64,000 nucleotides of DNA from Symsagittifera roscoffensis (taxonomy: Eukaryota > Xenacoelomorpha > Acoela > Convolutidae). The notes under the pieces are model-generated. The model worked only from the letters and a program-made list of their open reading frames with translations, searched no databases and had not been told where the DNA came from. Of the stretch, positions 1 through 12,200 are shown piece by piece; position 1 is the stretch's first letter, and every line of letters starts with the position of its first letter. The DNA lies in NCBI RefSeq assembly GCF_963678635.1, contig NC_087062.1, positions 98,139,705 through 98,203,704 on the forward strand, in the 5' to 3' direction. Made by a program: the position numbers and the translations under genes.

Positions 1-324
1 GGAAATTGCGAGCATGAGTGATAATGAGAAGATCGAGTTAAATTCTGATGAGGATTCTTTTGCTGCAGAAGACAGGAATGATTTACGCGGATGATTTCGT
101 AATAAATGCAAAAAAACAGGAAGATCTCGGCACGGAGCTAGTAGGCATGAGCGCGTTGAGACCATGAAGGGCTAAATATCAAAGATGACGAGGCAGCCTG
201 GAAAGAAGACTACAGCACGCCCGAGAACGAAATGGGTCTAGAACATGACGGAAAAAAATAAGAGCAGACAAACTAATGAATATTGGAATATTGGGCTGGA
301 TGCACGATCTACCAGCAGACGGAG

Positions 325-350
325 AGAAGAAGAAGAAGAAGAAGAAGAAG
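325..350 (+). repeat. (GAA)n microsatellite
   Basis: About eight consecutive GAA units. The equivalent tract in copy 2 (5297-5334) is longer, as expected for replication slippage. Confidence 0.9.
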
Positions 351-474
351 TGTAAATTCAAGTCTTGTGAAAAGACAATTAAAATTATGAAAACATGAAA
401 AGCATCAATAGAGGTAAAAGAAAATACATGTATAAAACAAAAAGATGGGCCTTCATGTACGAGAATAGGAGCTG

Positions 475-655
475 TCACATTTCAACCCAGAGACGTCTGG
501 GTGGGCGCAAATGGTAGAAACGCGACAAATCGACCCAGAGGCGTCGGGTTGGTTCCAAATTGATCAGGATAGAGTGATTATGGTAGAAATGCGACAGATC
601 GACCCAGAGGCGTCGGGTTGGTTCCAAATCGATCCGGATAGCGGATAGAAGGGAC
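475..655. repeat. 69-bp tandem repeat, copy 1
   Basis: Units beginning ATGGTAGAAA occur at 511 and 580, 69 bp apart, preceded by a partial, diverged unit. Each contains a CGACCCAGAGGCGTCGGGTT core. The minus frame is open over parts of it, but I regard that as a consequence of the repeat length being divisible by three. The same array is at about 5455-5640 in copy 2. Confidence 0.75.
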
Positions 656-1406
656 TGACTATACAAGAATTAGTCCACACCGCTATTCAAATAATTGGGA
701 GAAGCATTAGGCTTTCAGGAGGATAGCTACGGACCAGCCACTCAGGTTTTCTTCTAGCAATCTAGAGCCATTATCCAGGGAATTCAATACCGTGAAAATT
801 TTGTATTGGTATAAACAGAATCAGTTGCCACGATGGAGTTGTCAGTCAGCCTCTTCTTCAAGACATCTTTTGGCAACTGTTGCCATTGAAATGTGGTCTT
901 GATAGACAAGCTTTGTGGCAACATGCAATCTTTTGGGAAGCGATACTTTGGGCACTTTTTGAAACCTCAAACTCGATTGATCATTTTCAACAGAACTTTT
1001 TGTATTAAATTTAGAACACGCATTGTTTACTCGATATTACACTAACACTTCACTTACAGCAGCTTCATCGCGAGATGTCAATTCGTTACTTAAAAAAAAC
1101 GTTTTCGTTACCTTTACCAAAAAATGATTTTGTTTTTTTTACAGAGTAACAAAGCAAATAGCTAAAACAAAAACAAAAGAAAATTAAACTATTTTAAAAA
1201 AGTTTTCTACATCTAGTACTGATTTTTCTCCGTTCGTTGCCCATATGTAAATAAAAATATAGAAAATTACAGAGATTTTATGGAGGACATTTCGATTCAA
1301 AATGTTTCGTGTTTCAAACTTTTCGCAATTTTTGCTAACACGAGTTTTCAACGTTTCTGCAAAAATTTTGAGGTATTGTAACAAATTATTGAGATATTGA
1401 CTGGGT

Positions 1407-1503
1407 TTGGTATTGGTATTGGTTTGATGATTCAGTTCGGTTTTGGTTTTTGTATTGGTATTGGTATTGAGGCCTTGGTATTGGTATTGTGGTATTGGTA
1501 TTA
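1407..1503. repeat. GGTATT-rich simple repeat, copy 1
   Basis: Imperfect GGTATT units. On the minus strand they read as Asn-Thr-rich low-complexity peptide, which I do not regard as a gene. Confidence 0.85.
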
Positions 1504-1534
1504 GTGTTTTTTTTTGAATTCCCTGACAGCATCA

Positions 1535-2125
1535 TTGACGTAGACGTCGCTGTAAGACTTTGTCCGGGTGTGGGGGTAAGATTTAACCAAACCAAACAAC
1601 TGTTGATTTGAAACCAAAAAGAGATAATAGAAATCTGTGGTCTGAACTGGAACTAGCGATTGGCAGAATCTTTAAAATGAAAACTCAATTACGCAACTCA
1701 TACTCAGAAAATGAGACTTCATACTCGTTATGAGACTTCATCCTGTCTAATAGAACAAGCGCCATCTACACACCCGCTGACATGAGATTCAATTCTAGAC
1801 AGAGCGGAACTCAAACGAGAAAACCAGAACGTGGAGTTCCTGTTTGAACAGAGACCATGATTGGGTGGGCTAGCTGCATGCCCTCCTGCGGGGTCACAGT
1901 CTCCTGGCAAATACCTCTGTTTCTACTGACCAGAGTGAGAGTGAAAAATATCATAGACCCTAGAACAGATAGTAGATTATCTGCTTGAAAGAGGGTTTTA
2001 AAAGTCTTGTAACCCGTATACGACACGGAGGGCGGCACACTGCATGGGAGAGAGCTGTATGTCACTATGCGCGTTATCTTGTCGGAGACCGAGACAACGG
2101 TAAACCTTCACAAGAAAAACTAAGT
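1535..2125 (+). pseudogene. Decayed pol C-terminus with macro-domain relic, copy 1
   Basis: In broken frames this stretch matches the end of the giant element's integrase ORF (41440-42059). Shared landmarks, in order, are the TTTGTCCGGG segment and GVGV-type residues, the ADMRF strand near 1782, the NVEFL...QRP stretch near 1830-1855, the PGKYLCF stretch near 1900, and the final GRELY...NLHKKN end near 2045-2121. Frame changes and stops scatter the signal over all three frames. In an intact relative this region would form a macro fold that binds ADP-ribose. The matching order along roughly 200 residues makes homology secure; function is lost. Confidence 0.8.
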
Positions 2126-2429
2126 GAAATTGAAAATCACTCTGCGTCAAGAAATCAGAATTATTAGGCATTCTAGGTACCTAAGTGTGGGAGCCAAGCG
2201 GAAATGTCTCACAACTTACATAGTCTGCTTAATAAACTATGGGAAGCGATACTTGAAACTACAATGGAAGAACTGATTGAAAACTGGGGAAAAGAACTAG
2301 TGAGCTATGAAAGGAAAAATACTACAATTTTGGAGAAACAAACTACAATGTCCCGGGAAATTTCAATCTTAACTAAGTTAAAAAAGCTAAATAGTACCAA
2401 GCGGTGGGTCGGTACCCTCCGTCTAATAC

Positions 2430-2745
2430 AAAACAGGACATTAAGGCCCCTAGTTCGGGCATACGCCCGGAGCGAAGGGTTCGCCGCTGAAAAGTTTGCT
2501 GATCATGATGGCCTTTGCCTTTAACAAGCCCACCCAGGAGCAACATAAAAACGTCTATGTAACATTCGCGCAAATACTACATAATGACGGAGCGTAGAAA
2601 AGCACCTATTGACGACAGGCAGGCGTCAGTTACCTTAATCCTACTCGTTTTTCACCGTCTCGACCTAGTCAGTTAGTTTTCTGGTCTTTTTAGGGCTAAG
2701 TAAAAGTTATCATTTTTAGGCCATCAGCCAAACGACTTTTGATCA
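2430..2745 (-). mobile_element. LTR/leader-like relic related to the giant element, copy 1
   Basis: Read on the minus strand, this matches the giant element's leader at about 29330-29610. Shared blocks include GAGACGGTGAAAAAC (near 2660; 29393), GCGAATGTTACAT (near 2555; 29480) and TTTTTATG followed by GCTCCTGGGTG (near 2540; 29501). The order and approximate spacing agree. It lies head-to-head with the plus-strand macro relic, so the composite repeat joins pieces from different element insertions. Identity is moderate, so this is an old or different subfamily. Confidence 0.65.
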
Positions 2746-3335
2746 GCTGTCATTTACATGCAAAAATAACCACATAACCCAGACTATGTGATTACTTTTA
2801 AAACCACGGCTCGGAAACCATTATTTACTATGTTTTTAGTGACAATAAAATACTAAATTTATTGGGGTTGGATTGATCTTTCCTCTTTCTAGGTTCTCAT
2901 GCTCTGAAATACAATATAAAATTGGAGTTAATTCAACTACTCAGGGCATCACAGCAGCTAAAAAAATAAGTTTTACAGTCCACTCAGTCCATGGACACCA
3001 GGCCTCCAATTCCACTCTCCTTCGGAGATAACTCTCTTATCTTCCCATTCTCGTGGCTTGGGAGGGTACGGATCCACTCCGGCTGTCCCACTGAAGACTC
3101 CTTTTTTTTTATCTGCTTCAGCTAAGTGTCCTATCGTGTCTGATCGTCATGATAAAAGACTTCGTTTTTTCTCGTGTTTTCTTCACAACTTGCTTTATCG
3201 GCGTTTCGTTTGTTCTGTTTTTCTTCTCCTTTTGTTTGTTCAAAATGGCCCTTACCGTATTTCTCAGAAAAAATTCATTGAGAATCAAAAATTTAAAAAT
3301 TAAAAATTCCAGAATCATCTGGCCCTTTAAATAAC

Positions 3336-4873
3336 CGTTAAGTATTTCCAAATTAATGTAATTTTTTGAAATAAAAAAAAAGATATAACTAGTTTCGGAA
3401 TACGAGGAAAAATGAAAGGAGCGATAAGTGAAAATGATCGCTTTATCTGACAAATTTCTTCTGCAATAAAAAATAAAAGGTAATTATTTTTGACCTTCAG
3501 TATAAGTAAAAAAGAAATTAAGTAAGTTTAGTCTCTAGGTTAGTAACATGTATTTAAATTCTCGCAACTTAACACGCATCACATTATTAATTTTTATCCA
3601 AATTTTTAATCTATAATACCGTTTCGTTAAGACTTTGAAGCTGCCTTGGTTGTTTTTGGTTTTGAGTATTTGTCGAAGCAATTTTCGATCTGGAAAAGCT
3701 TTGTCTCCATTCAAAGCTAACAACTCTGGTTTCAAAAAACAGCCCTGACATTCTTCATCTCCAAGAACATTCTGATCGCCCGTGAGTTCTATTGACTTAA
3801 ATCTTCATTGCTCGAGTTTTCCTGATCAAACTGGTCAAAACGTTCATTTTTGCGAATGCTTTTAGGGATGCTCATGATCCCGGCTATCACCACTCAGAAA
3901 AAAAACTTGTTCTGAATCGAATTCTCGAGGAACAAGAAAAAATAGTTTCATGTTAAAGAAACAAAGAAAAAACGGATACTTTGTATATTGTGCCAGTCAG
4001 CCATTTACATAAAGGAATTCGGTAAGAGTATCAAAAAACTCAATTCTACGTGTTAAAAACATTCAACTTTCCAAATGAAAATTGTTTTAAATTTTGCCAA
4101 ATGAAAATAGTTACAAATATTGATTTACGTCGTATACTAATAAAAAAGAAGGAAAGTTTGATAGAAAAAGTAAACTTCAAACGTTTTCGCAGCTATGTGC
4201 GTCGTCAGGATTTATACAATTAACTAATCTAAATGACAATAAAACATTAATGTACGAAATTTTCTGCAATATTTCAACTAAATTTTGGTTCTGAGCAATC
4301 ATGTTAAAAAATTTGCCACTCACAGTTGATCTCTGCAATTACAAAGATTATAAAAAAAAATTTAACCTCTGAAATTATTTATGGAATTTCTTAATTACTT
4401 TGTATGGAAAACTCTGAGTCAAAGTTTCGATTTAGACCGGTCCGTTTTTTAAACAAAAAAAAAAGAAAAATATGTTGTGACCAAATTATCAGCGTCAACT
4501 CCCTGCTTCTAAACTCATGACGCGTGTCCAAGCCCGGCTTCTCTTTGCTGATATGTATTGCCTCTGATGTTAACAACTTAGTTTGATTCTTCGACCTATC
4601 TGTTATTCTCTACATCTTTGGTGATTGAGTTGAAGAACTCCTTTCACTTTCCAATGGCTTGCCCTTGCCCTTCAAAAATTTTTACAGAGGGTCTGCTGCT
4701 ACATTTACGGACCAATTCTCAGGGTGAAATTTGTCAGCCATTTCGCCGCTAGTTTCCATTATTTGTCAAATTGCTCCCAGCTAGGTTTACTTCTTTGCAC
4801 CAAATTGGTAGATAAACCAATAGATCAACCGAAGAAAAACTTCCATTGTGTCTGATTGCTATGACAAACTCAA
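3336..4873. other. Spacer between the two repeat copies; no gene seen
   Basis: AT-rich single-copy DNA within this window. A 66-codon minus-strand ORF at 3535-3735 shows no recognisable motif. No RNA gene or promoter could be supported. Confidence 0.5.
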
Positions 4874-5296
4874 GGAAATTGCGAGCATGAGTGATTATGA
4901 GAAGATCGAATTAAATTCTGATGAGGGTTCATTTGCTGCAGAAGACAGGAATGAGCTGGATCTGGATGCAATGCACAGAACGTGAACTCGGAAAACTCTT
5001 TAACAATGAACACGAGAAGAGAAGAAAAAAGAAAGAGCATGGCTTACAGTAATTACGCGGATGAATTCGTAAAACATGCAAGAAAAACAAAAAAAAATTT
5101 GGCACGGAGCTGGTAGGCATAAGAGCGTTGAGGTCATGAAGAGCAAAATATCAAAGATGACGAGGCAGTCTGGAAAGAAGACTACAGCACGCTCGAGAAC
5201 GAATTGGGTCCAGAACATGACGGAAAAAAATAGGAGCATACGAACTAATGAATATTTGAATATTGGGCTGGATGCACGATCTACCAGCAGACGGGG

Positions 5297-5304
5297 AGAA
5301 GAAG

Positions 5305-5334
<30 letters not shown>
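5297..5334 (+). repeat. (GAA)n microsatellite, copy 2
   Basis: About thirteen GAA units; a longer allele of the tract at 325-350. Confidence 0.9.
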
Positions 5335-5335
<1 letters not shown>

Positions 5336-5454
5336 GTAAATTCAAGCCTTCTGAAAATACAATTAAAAATTATGAAAACATGAAAACATCATTTGAGGTA
5401 ACAGAAAATACATGTATAAAACAAAAAGATGGGCCTTCATGTACGAGAATAGGA

Positions 5455-5640
5455 GCTGTCACATTTCGACCCAGAGACGTCTGGGTGGGCCCAAATGGTA
5501 GAAACACGACAAATCCACCCAGAAGCGTCGGGTTGGTTCTAAATTGATCAGGATAGAGTGATTATGGTAGAAATGCGACAGATCGACCCAGAGGCGTCGG
5601 GTTGGTTCCAAATTGATCCGGATAGCGGATAGAAAGGACT
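5455..5640. repeat. 69-bp tandem repeat, copy 2
   Basis: Same array as 475-655 with a few substitutions. Confidence 0.75.
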
Positions 5641-5783
5641 GACTATACAAGAATTAGTCTACACCGCTATTCAAATAATTGGGAGAAGAATCAGGTTTTC
5701 AGGAGGATAGCTACGGACCAGCCACTCAGGTTTTCTTCTAGCAATCTAGAGCCATTATCCAGGGAATTCAATACCGTGAAAAG

Positions 5784-5911
5784 TTGGTATTGGTATTGAC
5801 AGAATCAGGTATTGGTATTGGTACTGATCAATACCAGGTTCCTGGTATCGGTATTGGTATTGATCAATACCAGGTCCCTGGTTTTGGTTATGATCAAAAC
5901 CAGGTTTTTGG
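5784..5911. repeat. GGTATT / GATCAATACC palindromic simple repeat
   Basis: Imperfect GGTATT units are interleaved with the perfect palindrome GGTATTGATCAATACC and the near-palindrome ACCAGGTTCCTGGT. This piece is missing from copy 1. Confidence 0.8.
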
Positions 5912-6882
5912 TGTTCTGTATTGACTCAGATCACTCTAAAATCATAAAAATCCTTGTAAGATTAGTTTTTCAAGGGGATTCGACTCAGATATACAATAGA
6001 CATTTGTAGAAAAAACTGTTGAGCTAATATGTAGTAAACATAAAATACTTCCGATAATCAATTTTCAGAATATAGGTAGAAACTCATCGTTCTTTGTGAT
6101 GAAAACATTGCGAGCATTATGCTCAGCAGTCATTCTGTTTTGCAAGTAGCATTTTGAGTACCTCCATAGCAAAAAAAGACGCTCAGGATCTACGCTCGCT
6201 GGTCAAAAACTTTTCATGTTGTCTTCAACGCGGAAATTGTCCTCGCTCACCTTCTTGGAAAAATCTTCAAAGGCAATGTGATTTTGAAGATTGTACAGAT
6301 GAGTTGCCACGATGGAGTTGTCAGTCAGCCTCTTCTTCAAGACATCTTTTGGCAACTGTTGCCATTGAAATGTGGTCTTGATAGACAAGCTTTGTGGCAA
6401 CATGCAATCTTTTGGGAAGCGATACTTTGGGCACTTTTTGAAACCTCAAACTCGATTGATCATTTTCAACAGAACTTTTTGTATTAAATTTAGAACACGC
6501 ATTGTTTACTCGATATTACACTAACACTTCACTTACAGCAGCTTCATCGCGAGATGTCAATTCGTTACTTAAAAAAAAACGTTTTCGTTACCTTTACCAA
6601 AAAATGATTTTGTTTTTTTTACAGAGTAACAAAGCAAATAGCTAAAACAAAAACAAAAGAAAATTAAACTATTTTAAAAAAGTTTTCTACATCTAGTATT
6701 GATTTTTCTCCGTTCGTTGCCCATATGTAAATAAAAATATAGAAAATTACAGAGATTTTATGGAGGACATTTCGATTCAAAATGTTTCGTGTTTCAAACT
6801 TTTCGCAATTTTTGCTAACACGAGTTTTCAACGTTTCTGCAAAAATTTTGAGGTATTGTAACAAATTATTGAGATATTGACT

Positions 6883-6983
6883 GGGTTTGGTATTGGTATT
6901 GGTTTGATGATTCAGTTCGGTTTTGGTATTTGTATTGGTGTTGGTATTGAGGCCTTGGTATTGGTATTGTGGTATTGGTATTA
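6883..6983. repeat. GGTATT-rich simple repeat, copy 2
   Basis: Counterpart of 1407-1503. Confidence 0.85.
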
Positions 6984-7004
6984 GTGTTTTTTTTGAATTC
7001 CCTG

Positions 7005-7600
7005 ACAGCATCATTGACGTAGACGTCGCTGTAAGACTTTGTCCGGGTGTTGGGGTAAGATTTAACCAAACCAAACAACTATTGATTTAAAACCAAAAAG
7101 AGATAATGGAAATCTGTGGTCTGAACTGGAACTTGCGATTGGCAGAATCTTTAAAATGAAAACTCAATTACGCAACTCATACTCAGAAAACACCGTAATC
7201 ACCGACTGTAATTTCATCCTATCTAATAGGACAAGCGCCATCTACATACCCGCTGACATGAGATTCAAATCGAGACAGAGCGGAATTCAAACGATAAAAC
7301 CAGAACGTGGAGTTCCTGTTTGAACAGAGACCATGATTGGGTGGGCTAGCTGCATGCCCTCCTGCGGGGTCACAGTCTCCTGGCAAATACCTCTGTTTCT
7401 ACTGACCAGAGTGAGAGTGAAAAATATCATAGACCCTAGAACAGATAGTAGATTATCTGCTTGAAGGAGGGTTGAAAAAAGTCTTGTTAGCCGTATACGA
7501 CACGGAGGGCGGCATATTGCATCGGAGAGAGCTGTATGTCACTATGCGCGTTATCTTGTCGGAGATCGAGACAACGGTAAACCTTCACGAGAAAAACTAA
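7005..7600 (+). pseudogene. Decayed pol C-terminus with macro-domain relic, copy 2
   Basis: This is the better preserved of the two relics. One frame from about 7081 runs through an IGR motif, then ITDCNFILSNRT near 7196-7231 and the ADMRF strand near 7252-7266. The corresponding residues of the giant element's integrase ORF are ILTDSDFILTNRT and ADMRF. After a frame change the VEFL...EQRP, PGKYLCF and RELY segments follow, ending with a stop near 7594. Upstream, TTTGTCCGGGTGTTGGGGT (7041 on) corresponds to the TTTGTCCGGGGAGTGGGGGT stretch at 41438. Several stops and frame changes make it non-functional. It shows that the macro domain is an established part of this element family. Confidence 0.85.
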
Positions 7601-7639
7601 CTGAAATTGAAAATCACTCTGGGTCAAGAGATCAGAATT

Positions 7640-7800
7640 ATTAGGCATGTAACATTCGCGCAAATACTACATAGTGACGGAGCGTAGAAAAAGCACCTAT
7701 TGAATACTGGCAGGCGTCAGTTACCTTAATCCTACTCGTTTTTCACCGTCTCGACCTAGCCAGTTAGTTTTGTGGTTTTTTTAGGGCTAAGTAAAAGCTA
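7640..7800 (-). mobile_element. LTR/leader-like relic related to the giant element, copy 2
   Basis: On the minus strand this shares the GAGACGGTGAAAAAC block (near 7755) and the GCGAATGTTACAT block (near 7652) with the giant element's leader at 29393 and 29480. It stops where copy 2 lacks the extra block present in copy 1. Confidence 0.6.
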
Positions 7801-8432
7801 CCATTTTTAGGCCATCAGTCAAACGAAGTTTGATCAGCTGTCGTTTACTTGTAAAAATCAGCAGATAACTGGATCTTGGATACCCAGACTATGTGATTAC
7901 TATTGAAACCACCGCTCGAAAACCATTATTTACTATGATTTTAGTGACAATAAAATACTAAATCTATTGGCTTTGGATTGATCTTTCCTCTTTCTAACTA
8001 CTCATGCTCTGAAATGCAATATGAAATTGGAGTTAATTCAACTACTCAGGGCATCACAGCAGCTAAAAAAAATTAGTTTCACAGTCCACTCAGTCCTTGG
8101 GCACCGGGCCTCTAATTCCACTCTCCTTCGGAGATAACTCTCTTATATTCCCAATATCGTGGCTTGGGAGGGTACGGATCTACCCCGGCTGTCCCACTGA
8201 AGCCTCCTTTTTTCTTATCTGCTTCGGCTACGTGTCCTATCGTGTCTGATCGTCACGATAAAAGACTTCGTTTTTTCTCTTGCTTTCTTCACAACTTGTT
8301 TTATCGGCGTCTTCGTTTGTTCTGTTTTTCTTTTCTTTTTGTTTGTTCAATATGGCCCTTCCTGTTTTTCTCAGAAATAATCCGCTGAGAATGGAAAATT
8401 TAAAATTAAAAAATTCCAGAATCTTCTGGCCC

Positions 8433-9224
8433 TCCTTTTCATAACGAATTCGTCTCCAACGTCAGTAATTTCCATTTTGTTCTCGTCGGTCGGAGGGTTA
8501 GATTGTGCCATTCCGGAGGAATGGCACATACTCCCCGGGCACTCTTCTTCAATGTCCCCATTGAACGCATAACTCCGATTTATCTTGAATTTGTGATCCA
8601 ATTTTCTCTAATCAACTTAAAAATTGAGTTTTAGAAAATGAAACTTATCTACGTCACCTCAACTCACTGCGTGTCACAAATGGCATCGTACTACACTTCA
8701 CTGCCTTCTAGCAATTTCATAAAATTTGCACTATGAGGAGTGTCCTAGACAAAATTTCTTTTCTGACTACTAACTTCATTTCACCATTAAAATTTCTTCT
8801 CGCTCTTGCTGATTTAAAAAGGTTTGGGACGTGGCGGCACCCTTTAAAATAACTTAGTCTCACTGACAAAGTATAATCGTTCCTTTATGCTGTTGCCCTC
8901 AATATTAAAATTAAGAAGCTAGTGGCTAGGAAAGCTTACCCAAACCTTAATAGGTTGCCACAAAGTGAAGAGGTGTTTTACACAGGCTAAAAACTTCAGT
9001 CAGGTTTAAATAGGTAACTATACTCACCTAAGGCCTATATCAATAAATAAAATCAACTAATATTTTGTTCAACAATTTATAACAATAACAAAGTCTGGCC
9101 TGACCAAACATCATCAAAAAAATAAAAGTCTCATTAATCAATCTTGGTTGATTAGTTCAAGTCTTAACTCACTACAACAATTCAGTTTTTTCATTTCTCT
9201 CAACTTCCACTTCCTGTCTCGTCT
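8433..9224 (-). other. 3' flank of the minus-strand giant-ORF relic; no gene seen
   Basis: AT-rich DNA between the composite repeat and the relic's stop codon. Read on the minus strand, the stretch near 8885-8915 (TTTTAATATTGAGGGCAACA) resembles the stretch near 51858-51880 downstream of the giant element's last ORF, and the ACTTTGTGG block recurs in both. I take it as the relic's 3' untranslated region. Confidence 0.45.
8505..8527. repeat. Perfect 10-bp inverted repeat
   Basis: Arms GTGCCATTCC and GGAATGGCAC are separated by 3 bases. No adjacent gene or T-run suggests a function. Confidence 0.7.
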
Positions 9225-12200
9225 TCACTCCATTGCTTCTGGTTCCTGCTTTCCCAGGACCTTCTGCAGCTTGCCCACAGAAATACGGGCCCTGTCCCAG
9301 CTTTCTTGCTCCAGCAACCTCTGTTTGCAGCAGGGCAACATATCCACGTTCACTTTTTGATCCATATCCTGCAGAAGCTGTTATGCAAACACAGGCTCAC
9401 ATTTCGCTCTAGGTTAGCTTGTAAGACCTTTTTCTTCTCCTTTTCGGTAGCGCAAGACATCCCAGCTACTCTTTCCACCGCTGTAGTCACAGCGTTCCTA
9501 TGTGTCAGGAATGCCCTCTTATAGAGTCCCGGTCCTATATCTAGCTGGAAGGATTGATAGGCTTCCATGTTTCGGGACGCGTTCACGCGTTCATACACCC
9601 ATGCTGTCATCACCGCACGGAACCAAGGCAGCATCAATCTTTATCTTGCCCATATTCTTTCTATCGCTTTCGGTATTCTCAGAACTTTGCAGGTAGTCCA
9701 GAAAAAGTCCAGTACCTTACTGAGGCTCACTCTATTTAATTGCCCTGGAGTTGGCACGGCCATCTCCTGTTCAGTCGTTCCTGCGTTTGCTTCCAGCCAC
9801 CTCACCGTCAGCATGGCGCTGACCACTAATATCGTCACGTTCTGAGTTTGATCAGGCAATCCCATGGAGAATAAATCTCCAGCATCCCAAACCAATACTA
9901 GGTTCGCTCTCTTGGGGTACCAAAACATCATGGGTACTCCCCATGAGTCAACAAGATATTCTTCCAAGTTCAACAATCCGATGCTATCAACAGGGGCTCA
10001 ATTTCCATCATCGTCTGATGCGTTTCATCCTTCTCATCTATCGTAGGGAAATCATTCGACATCGTCCCACTCGCTTTCTTCTTCTGGAACTCACTGATGT
10101 TTCCATAATCAAACTTCACAAAATCTCCTCCCAGTATCTCTTCTAATTCATCCCTAGACCTCTCCGGGACTGCCCGCAGGATCTTCGCCAATAGCTCATG
10201 AGATCATTCTCGACAACAGTATGCACTTAGGCATCGAAAAGAGCAGGTCAATCAACCGATGCTGCGTTCTAGCATCCACAACCACCAGTTGCATCGGGTA
10301 TTTGCCGCTACAGTATGGTTCTGCACTGGATCCCATCAGATGTTTCGAGCCCGCTGTCTTGTGATATCCCTCGCTATGTTTCGGATTCATTTCTTTCTCA
10401 AGAGCCTCTCGCCAGCTTCAAATATTCTGCTCAGTCTGGAATTACCCCGGGAACACTTCCACGCTCATTGCGGTCACTAATTCATGTGCTGTCTGGAGAC
10501 GCTCCAATGTTTCTACGGAGCTTGTCATACTATAGAATCCCAAGGCAGTTACCACACACTCCACACACATGCCCTACCAGTCCACAACTGGCGGCCAGGC
10601 AGGTGCCTGTTTCCATCCAATACTTCGGGAGATTTCCCTCTGATGGTCCCGTGGGTGGTTTCCCTATCCAAGGCCAGCAAGTGGTGAATCACTTACAAGT
10701 CATGCAGGCTCTCAACGTTGTTCCCTTTGTTCCCTTTGTTCCCTTCTAACATCGGCGGTAAGATCCCATGTCAGACCCGCATTCGGATTTAGGCACCACG
10801 AAGGTTTCATGAGTTTCCACATAGTCACTAGGCTGGTCTTCAGTCGACCGTCCCATGAACCGCACTCAAAACTTACTTGCCCTTCCAACTTGGGAACCGA
10901 GGGTTCGACCACTCGTTCTTCCAGTACTAATCCCAGCTGCAGCTGTTCAGATGTTATCATCCCCTATTCCCGCACTCTCTCCACCCAGAAATCGAGGATT
11001 ATCGCTTGCTCGAAGTCAAAGTACAATTCCCTCGCTTCTTAGTTAACGAGTCGATTATAAGCCATTCCCAGAACTCTTGACACATACTGAAAGGACTTCT
11101 GCCTACCTAACGTCATGCATTCTTTCAGTTTTCTAACTCTTTCCAGCAATTCTCTGATGACTGCCAGTTCTTTGTTAGATCATCTCCTGACTTCCTCTAA
11201 TTTCCGGTAGCTAACAAGGTCGTCTAATTCCTTTGTCGGGATCCGCAATGGCATGTCCTGGTAGAAATTCAACAAGGCTCTCAACAAGATTTCTTCACGC
11301 TTCGTCGACCTCTGTCTGATTGCCTTCACGCATTTTTCTAGCACCGGAGTGGGAATACGATCCACCACGAACTTCACAAAGCAAAGTGCATCTTTGTTTT
11401 TTGCCCATGCTATCGCGGATTCGTCCCCGGCGATCAGCACCTGTAGAGCTTCCATCAGTTCTAACTGCTTTTCTCTGGCCTGACTCTCAATGGTGGCTTC
11501 ATTTTCCCATTTCTTTGTACCATTAAGGCACCATACAAGTCTCACTTACAAATTGTCCTGACACCGGGGTTGGCTATGTACGCCATCAACGATGAGGGAG
11601 TGCGCATGGTTTCGTCGAAATACCTCTGTAGGGCCGACTTCCAAGAAACTTTGTTCAGAAGCTCCAAACCGTTCTCATTTGCCTCCCATGATATCACAGT
11701 GCCATATTCTTTACTCCTCAGGTTTGAGCCAGTCACCAGATCCTTCAAGTATTCCTGCATGGCTTGCTTATCGTACCAGGCCATCTGGTGTCCTCTCGCG
11801 GAATTCCTTGCCTTCACCATCTCTATATTGCCACCAGCAGGATGGGCCATGTGGACTGATTCGGGCACAGTGATGCGACTGTGCTCGACTACGTCGAGCT
11901 GTCCTTCCAACTTAATCTTTGTCATGCTCTTACGTGACGTTTTATAGTCTTCCAACACACCGGATCCGCATTGTCTGATGACATCCATCTCCAGTCTGGT
12001 GTCAGCCAAGGTCCTCTCGCTCTTCTATGCTTTTAATGCCGTGGAAATTAGTCCTACCAGCAACATAGGTGGCACCTGATTTTCTTTCTTCCTGCCGCCG
12101 TGCGTGACACCTCCCCTGTCCAGCTTCGTTAGGACGAGACACCTGCCTGGTAGAACACCTGGTCACTTATCACAATTTCTCCGGGCTCCTCACCATGCGG

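Larger units (their letters stand above)
1..3335. repeat. Composite dispersed repeat, copy 1 (left end outside window)
   Basis: The sequence from base 1 is closely matched in the same order and orientation from 4874 onward, and the match stops near 3335/8432, so this is a dispersed or segmentally duplicated unit. In order it holds a GAA microsatellite, a 69-bp tandem repeat, unidentified AT-rich DNA, a GGTATT-rich stretch, a decayed macro-domain coding piece (+) and an LTR/leader-like piece (-). Copy 1 differs from copy 2 by an extra block of about 390 bp at 2169-2560. It lacks the segment found in copy 2 around 4955-5060, and about 0.4 kb present in copy 2 at 5784-6300 is shortened around 800. 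No intact gene is visible. It reads as a nest of old element fragments that was later duplicated. Confidence 0.8.
4874..8432. repeat. Composite dispersed repeat, copy 2
   Basis: This is a direct repeat of 1-3335. The left edge is where similarity to base 1 begins; the true edge may lie further left in the complete copy 1. The right edge is where the two copies part after a shared TCTGGCCCT near 8423-8431. It keeps a segment (5784-6300) that copy 1 lacks, including extra GGTATT and palindromic GGTATTGATCAATACC sequence. It lacks the 390-bp block seen in copy 1 at 2169-2560. Beyond its right edge starts DNA belonging to the minus-strand giant-ORF relic. Confidence 0.8.

Noticed and set aside
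6203-6403. Minus-strand 66-codon ORF shared by both composite repeats
   Set aside because: In copy 1 only part is present, and the translation has no motif I recognise. I could not support a gene.
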